Shown here: in pieces, positions 8,673 through 16,514 of the stretch
How positions within the stretch are numbered: position 1 is the first letter of the stretch
Layout of the letters: every line of letters starts with the position of its first letter
NCBI RefSeq assembly: GCF_003352085.1
Contig: NZ_CP025804.1
Span: forward strand, 4,092,001 to 4,156,000
Source: Sulfitobacter sp. SK012
Lineage (GTDB): Bacteria > Pseudomonadota > Alphaproteobacteria > Rhodobacterales > Rhodobacteraceae
Direction of reading: 5' to 3'
DNA: 64,000 nucleotides
Position numbers and translations under genes: made by a program
The notes under the pieces: model-generated
The model's database searches: none
What the model was told of the DNA's origin: nothing
Seen by the model: the letters and a program-made list of their open reading frames with translations, nothing else

Positions 8673-10050
8673 TCAGCCTCGCAGACCAAATATCATTCAG
8701 CCGTTTTGCCTGGTTGGAATGTTTTTCGGCCATCCACTTTACCAGCTGGTCAACTTCTGGTCCTTCATTCATAGCTTGCATATTCATGAATATAATCTTG
8801 GCATCGAGTGCATGCTTGTCCCGCCGCGCATATTTCATTGTCGTTTCGAGCTTCTCATGGCCCATCAGCCTTTGTACATCGACCGGCTCTAAGCCATATT
8901 TGTTGTTTCCGACGGGGACGTAGTTGAGCATAAAAGTGCCGTAAAAGTGCCGAAGGGAATGTGGAGTAAGCTCGCTTAAACCCAGTTTGGTTTCTGGTGT
9001 TCTTTTCTGAAGGCGTAGACATGCGCGATTAAAAGATTGCACTCTACTCTTGTCACTCACAGAAACATACGGCTTCTGGTCACCCTTTATTGACTGAAAA
9101 ACGAGCGTTTCATTAGGGTGGGGCATATACTCAGTCCTGATATAGCGTTCCAATGCCTTGAAAAACCGGTCTCGCAAGATTGGAATGAAATAGGTTTCGC
9201 TTACGGCTCGCCCCTTCCACCTTGCAATATACTCATCAGGCATTTGACTGGCGAAACGTCGGTTATGTGGATCTTCTACGACTACGGTTCTGCGAGTAAA
9301 GTCAATTTGATCCATTTCCATTAGGATTGCCTCGTGTGGTCGCATGCCTGTTCCTGCTTGCAATGCCCACAATGCTTCGTCTCTCGCGCAAGTAGCGCAA
9401 TCGAGAAAGGGGAGAATATGCTCTGCTGGAAAATCTTTGTCTCGGTTATTACTCGCGTCCTTGCCTCTCACTGTTAGGACTTTTCCAGCAGCTTTGGTTG
9501 GGTGATGGTTCATAACATTGACCAACATGCTGCTTTGGCAAATTCTCTTTATCTCAGCGCTGGACCTTTGCCGTGTCGAAACTTGGAAAATTTGTTGTGG
9601 CGCATTGCCTGCTACTCCGGTCTCCCAGTCTTCGATTTGCTGCATGTGCAATGCGTGATTGTCACTTCCAAGTAGGAATTTATTGATGGCCGCTGCATGG
9701 TTCTTGGCGGATGATTTTGTGAGCTTCGTCTGCCCCAGTATTTTGCGTGAGATAATGTCAAACTCGTTGCGAGCATTTGCCCCGGCCAGCCTGGCAGGCA
9801 AATATGCTTCGACAGCAGGCAGGATTTCGGACTGACGGCAAGGGTAACCAAACACCTTCGCTTCGGTCAAGAAGTCCAGGAACGCTGCAATATGATTTGA
9901 ATATGTCTCAACAGTTTTGGCATGGAGGCCTTCTTGGACAAGGCTATCCACGAAGAGGTCAAATGCATGAACTGAATCACCTGCGTTGTCGATCAGCGAG
10001 AACGCCTTTATGCGACCAGTTGACCGGTTCAAGCGAGTAAAGTTCTTCAT
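8659..10050 (-). CDS. GmtY-like tyrosine recombinase (first gene of trio)
   Basis: A 463-residue site-specific integrase. The N-terminal SAM-like core-binding domain covers residues ~25-130 and the catalytic domain ~205-420. Catalytic residues are R237 (TGMRPHEA), H364-x-x-R367 (HSLRH), H398 (LMGHEK) and Y407 (MKYARR). It is the first gene of a three-gene operon read toward lower coordinates, with a 14-bp overlap into the large recombinase gene. Order and sizes (463, 1030, 208) match the gamma-mobile-trio layout better than Tn554 (361, 630, 125). It starts ~145 bp from the truncated tRNA-Arg, so it marks the right island edge. Function in excision or insertion is inferred. Confidence 0.78.
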   Translation of the reverse strand: MKNFTRLNRSTGRIKAFSLIDNAGDSVHAFDLFVDSLVQEGLHAKTVETYSNHIAAFLDFLTEAKVFGYPCRQSEILPAVEAYLPARLAGANARNEFDIISRKILGQTKLTKSSAKNHAAAINKFLLGSDNHALHMQQIEDWETGVAGNAPQQIFQVSTRQRSSAEIKRICQSSMLVNVMNHHPTKAAGKVLTVRGKDASNNRDKDFPAEHILPFLDCATCARDEALWALQAGTGMRPHEAILMEMDQIDFTRRTVVVEDPHNRRFASQMPDEYIARWKGRAVSETYFIPILRDRFFKALERYIRTEYMPHPNETLVFQSIKGDQKPYVSVSDKSRVQSFNRACLRLQKRTPETKLGLSELTPHSLRHFYGTFMLNYVPVGNNKYGLEPVDVQRLMGHEKLETTMKYARRDKHALDAKIIFMNMQAMNEGPEVDQLVKWMAEKHSNQAKRLNDIWSARLSGND

Positions 10051-10199
10051 CTATTCCACCATTGAAGCCTAGTGGACGATGATAGTTATAAATGTGTATT
10101 AGTAAATATCTAAAAAGTACGTCGATAAATCGTTATAAAACAAATACGTAACAAACATCTGAGGACTGTTAATGCGTTCTGCGAGACTGGTTAACATAA

Positions 10200-10256
10200 G
10201 AACCCTCAACCTCGGACTTAGAAGGTCCTTGCTCTATCCAGTTGAGCTACGGAGCC
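10200..10256 (-). pseudogene. 5' part of a split tRNA-Arg(UCU) gene
   Basis: Minus strand: acceptor GGCTCCG, D arm GCTC/GAGC, anticodon stem AGGAC/GTCCG around the loop CTTCTAA, variable loop AGGTT, T stem GAGGG, then TTC. After 57 nt the sequence leaves the tRNA consensus (TTATGTTAACC follows instead of the rest of the T loop). The anticodon stem has an A-G mismatch at its outer pair, as expected for a decaying gene. The missing 20 nt fit the fragment at 1814-1833. This looks like the host's original tRNA-Arg(UCU). Confidence 0.8.
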
Positions 10257-10446
10257 GCGTGAAAACGGTTCGGAAAACCGTTCTCATGGGGTGTCTACCT
10301 GCCATGGTTCCTGAAATCAAAAGCAATTTTAGCCCTTGGCCCATCGATTTGGCGGTCCTTGCCAAAAACCGGTCGAGCGAGTGGTCCGAGATCTTGTCGA
10401 CAGGGCTACGTGCAAGCGCCTAGCACGGCTAAACTGCATGCAAGAA

Positions 10447-10812
10447 TCAACCCGTCAGCAGCGCCTTTTGAACTGCATCATCCCAACCTAGATAATACGT
10501 ATCCCCGTCGCGGATCACGGGGCGGGCCATGACTTTGGGCTTTGCAGATATCTGCGCCTCAGCCTCCGAATTTTTCAACCAGTCATTCAGAGCGCGGTAG
10601 TCATTCGATGTTCGATCCACCAACCGATCCCCAAATTCCACAATCAGATCAGCCAGTTCCGCCTCGCTCAAAGGGTCTGATCGGATATCTCGAAAAGTGA
10701 TATCTTTGCGTTCTGCCTCCAGCGCTTTTTGGGCTTTTTGGCAAATCGAACAGGTACTCAATCCATAAATAATGATGTCGCAACTTCCTTTGGCGTTGGC
10801 CCCTAACTTCAC
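10447..10812 (-). CDS. ArsC/Spx-family thioredoxin-fold protein
   Basis: A 121-residue protein of the ArsC-like reductase family (YffB type). The N-terminal motif YGLSTCSICQKA carries the CxxC-like pair (C-S-I-C), and the C-terminal half has the conserved block KVMARPVIRDGDTYYLGW, where ArsC-type proteins have an R-P motif. True arsenate reductases have a single active-site cysteine and are longer, so arsenate reduction is not assured; glutathione-linked or regulatory roles are possible. The only suitable start is GTG at 10812. It lies just outside the island and downstream of the flavin oxidoreductase, on the same strand, with a 68-bp gap. Confidence 0.75.
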   Translation of the reverse strand: MKLGANAKGSCDIIIYGLSTCSICQKAQKALEAERKDITFRDIRSDPLSEAELADLIVEFGDRLVDRTSNDYRALNDWLKNSEAEAQISAKPKVMARPVIRDGDTYYLGWDDAVQKALLTG

Positions 10813-10880
10813 CGCTTGGGCCCTCTAACGCAAGCCATTGGATGGGGGGTTTCCTAGGGGCCGGTCCGAAACCTGTCGCC

Positions 10881-12935
10881 CTACAGATCCTTAACGAGGC
10901 GCAGCGCATCATAGATCGCAGCATGCGTATTTCGGGCCGAGACCGCGTCACCGATACGGAACAATTGAAAGGTCCCCTCTTTGTTGCGTGTGACAGTCTG
11001 CGGGGTGCCCGCGATCAATGCATTATGATCCACAGCGCCACCATTTGAGCTGTGGGGCTTGAGATCAAAGTAAAGCGCGTCCAACGGCAGAGTGCCGTAG
11101 TTTACAACGACCTGATCGTAGTCTTTTGTATCAAAATGATCGCTGTAATCCGTGCCGATGGTGGCTGTCAGTTTGTTGCCATTGCGCTCAACCTCCAACA
11201 GGCGGCGAGTCACAGTAAAGGTCACATCCTTGTCCTGCAAAGACCGCATGTAGGGGACCAAATTCATCGCCATAATGTCAGGGGAAAACGTGCGGTCCGG
11301 GGTCATAATCTCGACCGTTGATCCAGCGGCCGCTGCGATTTCCGCCGCTTGCAGGGCAGGATGATCGCCGCTTTCATCATAGATCAGGATATTTTGTGCA
11401 GGCTTCACATCTCCCGCGATGATGTCCCACGACGAAACGACATGCGCCGCTTCTTTGCCGGTCTCATACAACTCCATATTTGGCATCCCCCCTGTCGCGA
11501 CGATCACCACGTCGGGGTTCAGGTCCGTCACGTCCGCGGCTTCGGCCCACGTGTTAAAGTAAAAGACCACATCGCGCGCGGCGCATTGGGACATTCGCCA
11601 ATCAATGATTGAAATCATCTCGCGGCGGCGCGGACTTTGGGCGGTTAAACGGACCTGTCCACCGGGATTTGGTTGCGCCTCAAACACAACAACATCATGG
11701 CCACGCTCAGCAGCAATACGCGCGGCTTCCAACCCAGCAGGCCCAGCCCCGATCACAACGATTTTGCGCTTTGTTTCAGCAGGCTGGATTACGTGGGGCA
11801 TCGTCAATTCGCGCCCAGTTGCCGCGTTATGAATGCATAGTGCCTCGCCCGCTTGATAGATGCGATCAAGACAATAGGTCGCCCCAACGCAAGGGCGGAT
11901 ATCATCTTCGCGACCTTGCATGATCTTTTGAACGATGTGCGGATCAGCCATATGCGCGCGCGTCATACCCACCATATCCAACAAGCCAGCATCAACCGCG
12001 TGACGTGCGGTTGCTACATCTGGAATCCTGGCGGCATGAAAAGTTGGCATCCCAGTTAGCTTTTTTACCTGCCCAGCAAAAGACAGATGCGGGGCACTGG
12101 CCATGCCTTGCACAGGGATCATATCAGTCATCGCTGGGTCTGTATGGATGCGTCCCCGATTGACATTAAGAAAGTCGAGTAGGCCTGTTGCCGACAGCTT
12201 TTTAGCAATCTCCAACCCATCTGCCGCAGTAATGCCGCCCTTCTGCACTTCATCCGCTGTAAAACGGAATCCCACGATAAACTCGGGACCAACCCGTTTA
12301 CGGACTGCGGCGAGGACATCCAAAGGGAACCGCATGCGGTTTTCAAGCGTGTCTGCACCGTATGGGCCCACCAGATCATTGGTCAGCGGTGACCAGAATT
12401 GATCCAGCAAGTGGCCATTAACCAGCAATTCAATGCCATCCATGCCGCCAGCTTTCATGCGTTCGGCCGCATCTGCAAAGTCGTTGATGATCCGGTCAAT
12501 ATCCCAGTCTTCGATCAATTTTGGGAACGCGCGATGTGAAGGCTCGCGGTGTTTAGATGAGGACACAGAAGGCAGCCAATCTCCCTTGTTCCAAGTGGTA
12601 CGTCGCCCAAGATGGGTCAACTGGATCATGACGGCGCACCCGTGCTCGTGACACCCATCAGTTAGGTTTTGAATCCATGGCACCACTTCGTCTTTGTAGG
12701 CCAGAATATTGTTGAAAACGGGCGGGCTGTCTTTGGACACCGCTGCTGATCCCGCTGTCATGCTCAGCGCTACGCCGGCTTTGGCGCGCTCTTCATGGTA
12801 CGCGCGGTAGCGTTCCTTGGGCATCCCGTCCTCTGGATATGCAGGTTCATGACTGGTCGTCATAATTCGGTTTTTCAACGTCAGGTGCTTTAGTTGAAAG
12901 GGCTGCAACAGCGGATCTTTGGTCATCAGGGTCAT
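10881..12935 (-). CDS. FMN/FAD iron-sulfur oxidoreductase (NADH:flavin oxidoreductase family, DgcA-like)
   Basis: A 684-residue multidomain enzyme of the 2,4-dienoyl-CoA reductase/trimethylamine dehydrogenase group. The N-terminal FMN TIM barrel (residues 1-~340) has HLGRRTTWN and the HLLDQFWSPLTND segment. It is followed by a cysteine motif, CVGATYC, with a further cysteine 12 residues on, for a 4Fe-4S cluster. The C-terminal FAD/NAD domain has VIGAGPAGLEAARIA (residues ~395-410). Family members demethylate methylated amines such as dimethylglycine, or reduce enoyl compounds; the substrate here is not known. A TetR-type regulator is divergent, with palindromes in the shared promoter region. 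One cysteine of the usual CxxC pair is an alanine, as seen in the DgcA-like subgroup. Confidence 0.8.
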   Translation of the reverse strand: MTLMTKDPLLQPFQLKHLTLKNRIMTTSHEPAYPEDGMPKERYRAYHEERAKAGVALSMTAGSAAVSKDSPPVFNNILAYKDEVVPWIQNLTDGCHEHGCAVMIQLTHLGRRTTWNKGDWLPSVSSSKHREPSHRAFPKLIEDWDIDRIINDFADAAERMKAGGMDGIELLVNGHLLDQFWSPLTNDLVGPYGADTLENRMRFPLDVLAAVRKRVGPEFIVGFRFTADEVQKGGITAADGLEIAKKLSATGLLDFLNVNRGRIHTDPAMTDMIPVQGMASAPHLSFAGQVKKLTGMPTFHAARIPDVATARHAVDAGLLDMVGMTRAHMADPHIVQKIMQGREDDIRPCVGATYCLDRIYQAGEALCIHNAATGRELTMPHVIQPAETKRKIVVIGAGPAGLEAARIAAERGHDVVVFEAQPNPGGQVRLTAQSPRRREMISIIDWRMSQCAARDVVFYFNTWAEAADVTDLNPDVVIVATGGMPNMELYETGKEAAHVVSSWDIIAGDVKPAQNILIYDESGDHPALQAAEIAAAAGSTVEIMTPDRTFSPDIMAMNLVPYMRSLQDKDVTFTVTRRLLEVERNGNKLTATIGTDYSDHFDTKDYDQVVVNYGTLPLDALYFDLKPHSSNGGAVDHNALIAGTPQTVTRNKEGTFQLFRIGDAVSARNTHAAIYDALRLVKDL

Positions 12936-12981
12936 CTCGCGATCAGAGGCTTAGGCTGGAGTGCCATTTCTTGCCGGTATC

Positions 12982-13033
12982 TTGACACATGTGTCATGTT
13001 CCAAGGATGCTGCATAATTGACATGTGTGTCAA
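12982..13033. promoter_or_regulatory. Two palindromic operators between flavin oxidoreductase and TetR regulator
   Basis: TGACACATGTGTCA at 12983-12996 is a perfect 14-bp palindrome. TTGACATGTGTGTCAA at 13018-13033 repeats the arms TTGACA/TGTCAA. The sites are 35 bp apart and lie within the 117 bp separating two divergent genes. Likely binding sites of the adjacent TetR-type protein, controlling both genes (inference). Confidence 0.75.
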
Positions 13034-13052
13034 GAAATATAGGGTGCCGCAT

Positions 13053-13670
13053 ATGACAGCGCCCTACCCTCGCCTACGCGGCTCGAAAGATCTCTGGCTC
13101 AATGCCGCCTATGAGCTTTTGATTTCTCAAGGGATTAACGCCGTAAAGGTGATGCCCTTGGCGAAAAAACTCAACCTGACCCGCACTGGGTTTTATTGGT
13201 ATTTTGAGGATATTTCTGAACTGCACAGCGCAATGGTTCAGCGCTGGGAAAGCAAAAACACCGGAAACCTTGTCGACCAGTGCAACACAGATGCCGCCAA
13301 TATTTGCGAGGCGCTTTTCAATCTGATGGATTGCTGGCTTGACCCGGAGCTTTTCGATGCGCGGCTTGATCTGGCCATTCGCAATTGGGCGCGCGTCGAT
13401 CCAGATCTGAAACTAAGGTTAAACGAAGCCGACGCTCGCCGGATAAAGGCCGTGGCAAACATGTTCACCTGCCATGCTTTTTCAAAAGAGCAAGCGGATG
13501 TCCGAAGCCTGACAGTCATCTACACGCAGATCGGCTATATCTCGATGCAAGTCGAAGAAACGAGAGAAGAGAGATTGGCGCGGGTTCAGCACTATGTTGA
13601 GCTTTTTGCAGGTGTCCGTCCAACGTCCGAAGATGTCGATCGTTTTCTAAACCGCCATCCACATCACTGA
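13053..13670 (+). CDS. TetR-family transcriptional regulator
   Basis: A 205-residue repressor-type protein. The N-terminal helix-turn-helix is at residues ~15-60 (LWLNAAYELLISQGINAVKV, LNLTRTGFYWYF), with a helical ligand-binding domain after it. The start chosen is ATG 13053 (MTAPYPRLRGSKDLW); upstream in-frame codons run through the operator region and are not protein-like. It is transcribed divergently from the flavin oxidoreductase with two palindromes between them, so it probably represses that gene and itself. The inducer is unknown. It ends convergently, 31 bp from the LysR gene. Confidence 0.85.
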   Translation: MTAPYPRLRGSKDLWLNAAYELLISQGINAVKVMPLAKKLNLTRTGFYWYFEDISELHSAMVQRWESKNTGNLVDQCNTDAANICEALFNLMDCWLDPELFDARLDLAIRNWARVDPDLKLRLNEADARRIKAVANMFTCHAFSKEQADVRSLTVIYTQIGYISMQVEETREERLARVQHYVELFAGVRPTSEDVDRFLNRHPHH

Positions 13671-13701
13671 TGCCGACACTTCAGCTGGCTGTGCTGCAGC
13701 T

Positions 13702-14625
13702 CTATTTTTCAACAATGCATCGTTCGGGGCCAACACCCGAGAAATGCGCGCGGCATTCATCGACAAAATGCTGAACAAGCTTGCGAGGGCGGGATTTGTC
13801 ATACGCGACCGCAAGCGTCAAAGGCGGAAGATTATCAGAAATTGGGAGCCCGACCACGTCTTCGCCACTGTAGCTAGTCACCGTCAGGGGCTGCATGTTT
13901 AGAATTGCGCACCCATAGCCCTCGCTCACGAGGCTCCGGACCATTTCGGTCGAGTTTGCATAGGCCGCAATGGAAACACCGTGGGTCTGAGTATCAAAAA
14001 GGCCTCGATAATAAGCTGAGGCGACCGGGCGATTTAGGACGACCAAGGGTTCTTGGGCGATTTGGGCTAAACTGATGCTGCTCTGGCCCGCTAAGTCGTG
14101 CGATTTGGGGAGAAGGCAATATGCAGGAGCCTCAACCAACACGTCAAACTCGACCGAAGGGCGGGCATCTTCGCTGACAAATAGAATGGCATCGTATTTT
14201 CCATTCAACAGGCCCTCTTGGGCGGTATCATTGTCACATTCATCAAGGTGCAGAACGATATCGCTTGCTTCAGGCACGAAGGATGACAGGATTTTTGGCA
14301 AAAAAGCTGGAGCGATCGGTGCGTAGTATCCGATACACAAAGCGCCGCTCAGCGCTTGTTTTAGGGCGGTCCCTTCACTGAGCACCGAGCGGTAATCTTC
14401 TAGCAACCGCTCAAATTTACGCGCAATTGCCAGTCCGCTGGCATTTGGCTTTATGCCTCGGGACCGCTGCCTAGTGATCAAGGTCAGATCAAACGCTGCC
14501 TCAACTTGATCAATGGCCGTGGACACGGCGGAGGCTGCGATATTCAGTTCAGCCGCAGCTTTAGCAATGTTGCCATGACGCAAAGCGGTCGTGAAATAGG
14601 CCATCGCCTTTAGTGAAACGGCCAT
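13702..14625 (-). CDS. LysR-family transcriptional regulator
   Basis: A 307-residue LysR-type regulator. The winged helix-turn-helix occupies residues ~1-60 (AKAAAELNIAASAVSTAIDQ, then RQRSRGIKPNASG), followed by a periplasmic-binding-like effector domain (~90-295). The third helix is typical; the linker is short. It is divergent from the sterol-desaturase-like gene with a ~105-bp intergenic region, the usual arrangement for a LysR protein controlling its neighbour. The effector is unknown. Confidence 0.88.
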   Translation of the reverse strand: MAVSLKAMAYFTTALRHGNIAKAAAELNIAASAVSTAIDQVEAAFDLTLITRQRSRGIKPNASGLAIARKFERLLEDYRSVLSEGTALKQALSGALCIGYYAPIAPAFLPKILSSFVPEASDIVLHLDECDNDTAQEGLLNGKYDAILFVSEDARPSVEFDVLVEAPAYCLLPKSHDLAGQSSISLAQIAQEPLVVLNRPVASAYYRGLFDTQTHGVSIAAYANSTEMVRSLVSEGYGCAILNMQPLTVTSYSGEDVVGLPISDNLPPLTLAVAYDKSRPRKLVQHFVDECRAHFSGVGPERCIVEK

Positions 14626-14730
14626 ACTACCTCTAATAATCAGATCTTATTCGCACTTTAAAACTGTTTTTCATATGAAGTGCGTTCTGTCAAACTGCAG
14701 CACAGACGCAGCCCAACCAAGGTGACCAAG

Positions 14731-15711
14731 ATGCCCGATGCCCCCCTCAAAGGGTGGAACCATGTTCCTGCCGTTCCACTGACAGTGTCTCCGTTTTTTC
14801 GGTGGCCATTACGGCCGCTAGAAATGTTGGCCTGGGTTTGGAATTCTTGGTTTTTGATTACCGAAAAGCTGATCATCGTTGGGATCGCTTTTATCTCTTT
14901 TTATTGGTTTCAACCCCCTCTGGAGGAAACCAAAACACTTGCGGTCGGCTGGATCGCTGAAATGTATGTCCGCAACCTTGTCTTGATGGCAGCTGTCGCG
15001 GGCGGGCTGCATCTGTATTTCTACACTTTTTCCAAACAGGGTCAGACGCTGAAATATGACCCACGGCCGCTGATGAAAAACGGCAGGCAGTTCACGTTAG
15101 GGGGTCAAATTCGGGACAATATGTTTTGGACTTTGGGCAGCGGTGTATTTGTCTGGACCGCCTACGAAGTGCTCATGTTTTGGGCATTGGCCAATGGCTA
15201 CGCCCCCTTGCTGACATGGGCTGCGCATCCAGTTTGGTTCATCGCGATGTTCCTGTTGATCCCAATTTGGGAGAGCTTTTGTTTTTACTGGATACACCGC
15301 CTGCTGCACGTCCCGTTCTTGTATAAACATGTGCATTCGCTCCACCACCGCAACATCAATGTGGGCCCCTGGTCTGGCCTATCCATGCATCCCGTTGAGC
15401 ATGTGATCTACCTTGGTACGGTCTTGATCCATTGGGTCGTTGCCGCCAGCCCGGTCCATATTTTGTTTCACCTGCAATACTACACGCTGACTGCGGCCAC
15501 GACGCATACAGGGTTCGAAGGTTTGATGGTCAAAGATGAAAACCGCCTCAAGCTGGGCACTTTCCACCACCAAATGCATCACCGGTATTTCGAGTGTAAC
15601 TACGGGTCGCTGGAAATACCGTGGGACAAATTTTTCGGGTCATTTCACGACGGCACCTCGGCGGCGAATGAACGGATGAAAGAACGTCGCAAGCGGATCA
15701 TGGGGAGCTAA
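14731..15711 (+). CDS. Sterol desaturase/fatty acid hydroxylase family protein
   Basis: A 326-residue integral membrane di-iron oxygenase-like protein. Several hydrophobic spans lie between residues ~30 and ~200. The histidine clusters that ligate iron are present: HRLLH, HSLHHRN, HPVEH and HHQMHHR. Family members hydroxylate or desaturate lipids using O2. The ATG at 14731 follows a purine-rich AAGGTGACCAAG; the upstream in-frame ATG (14680) would add 17 basic residues. Divergent from a LysR regulator and three bases ahead of the PanB-like gene, so the two probably form one operon. The substrate is not known; a sterol is unlikely in a bacterium of this type. Confidence 0.82.
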   Translation: MPDAPLKGWNHVPAVPLTVSPFFRWPLRPLEMLAWVWNSWFLITEKLIIVGIAFISFYWFQPPLEETKTLAVGWIAEMYVRNLVLMAAVAGGLHLYFYTFSKQGQTLKYDPRPLMKNGRQFTLGGQIRDNMFWTLGSGVFVWTAYEVLMFWALANGYAPLLTWAAHPVWFIAMFLLIPIWESFCFYWIHRLLHVPFLYKHVHSLHHRNINVGPWSGLSMHPVEHVIYLGTVLIHWVVAASPVHILFHLQYYTLTAATTHTGFEGLMVKDENRLKLGTFHHQMHHRYFECNYGSLEIPWDKFFGSFHDGTSAANERMKERRKRIMGS

Positions 15712-15714
15712 GTC

Positions 15715-16494
15715 ATGAAAGGACTGTCTGTAAAAGAGCTGCTGGAAGCCAAGGGCAAACGGAAGCTGGCCTATGTTCAGGTTACGCGAGAAGAAGAGGC
15801 CATCGCAGCCGGAGAGGCTGGCATGGATATGATCGGTACTGCGTTCATTCCGGAGCGCGCACATTTTGCCAAGGCGGTGCCTGGCACCCATTTTCAGTTT
15901 GGTTTGCCGTGGGGGAAACACGCGAGTGCCACAGAAGCATTGCGCGACGCGATGGCCGCAATGCAAGCCGGCGCGCAATCGGTTTATTGCGGCATGAGCC
16001 CGGCGGTCGTCGAAGTGCTTGCCCGCGAAGGCGTTCCGGTAATTTGCCACGTAGGATTGGTCCCGCCAAAGGCCACATGGACGGGCGGCTACCGCGCTGT
16101 GGGCAAAACGTTGGAACAAGCAAAGACAGTTTGGCGCCAAGTGCAGGCGTTTGAGGACGCCGGGGCTTTTGCGGTTGAGTTGGAAGTCGTCGCGGCCAAC
16201 CTTGCCTCCGAGATCAGCCCCCGCACATCTATGCTGACAATTTCGCTTGGTTCAGGCGGTGGCTGTGACGCGCAGTATCTGTTCTCGGCCGATTTACTTG
16301 GTGAAAATCGCGGACATATTCCGCGCCATGCCAAAACATACCGCAACTTTGCAGAAGAGCGCGACCGGCTCCAAAGCGAACGCATCGCCGCTTATCAAGA
16401 GTACATCGCCGACGTGACAAACGGGGCCTTCCCCGATGCAGAACATATTGTCGAGATGGACGAGAGCGCGTTAGGCAAAGTCTGGCAGGATTGA
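15715..16494 (+). CDS. PanB-like (3-methyl-2-oxobutanoate hydroxymethyltransferase family) protein
   Basis: A 259-residue TIM-barrel protein with segments shaped like PanB: HVGLVPPKATWTGGYRAVGK (PanB GHIGLTPQ...GGY), VELEVVAANLA with the catalytic-type glutamate, and GHIPRHAKTYRNF near the end. However, the N-terminal metal-binding motifs of true PanB (the GDS and D-MPFGSY regions) are not evident; GTAFIPERA and FGLPWGKH occupy those places. It may therefore act on a related oxo-acid or phosphonate-type substrate rather than in pantothenate synthesis. It starts three bases after the sterol-desaturase-like stop, so is probably co-expressed. The true function is unknown. Confidence 0.65.
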   Translation: MKGLSVKELLEAKGKRKLAYVQVTREEEAIAAGEAGMDMIGTAFIPERAHFAKAVPGTHFQFGLPWGKHASATEALRDAMAAMQAGAQSVYCGMSPAVVEVLAREGVPVICHVGLVPPKATWTGGYRAVGKTLEQAKTVWRQVQAFEDAGAFAVELEVVAANLASEISPRTSMLTISLGSGGGCDAQYLFSADLLGENRGHIPRHAKTYRNFAEERDRLQSERIAAYQEYIADVTNGAFPDAEHIVEMDESALGKVWQD

Positions 16495-16514
16495 CCGGAG
16501 CCGCGACACGCTGC

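Larger units (their letters stand above)
1837..10199. mobile_element. 8.4-kb genomic island inserted into tRNA-Arg(UCU)
   Basis: Bounded by the two halves of one tRNA-Arg gene (3' part at 1814-1836, 5' part at 10200-10256). Contents in order: P4-type tyrosine integrase, terminator, truncated IS21 and IS3 copies, an intact tRNA-Arg(UCU), an unassigned gap, and a three-gene tyrosine-recombinase operon. A set of recombinases sits about 100-150 bp from each edge. The recombinase operon is visibly more AT-rich than the flanks. Unlike most tRNA islands, the 3' half is not duplicated to restore the host tRNA. Exact ends are uncertain by a few bases because GGTTC is shared at both junctions. Confidence 0.68.

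Noticed and set aside
1837..10199. Anti-phage defence or toxin-antitoxin cargo in the island
   Set aside because: All sizeable frames are integrase, transposase remnants or recombinase genes; no nuclease, helicase, kinase or toxin motifs were recognised.
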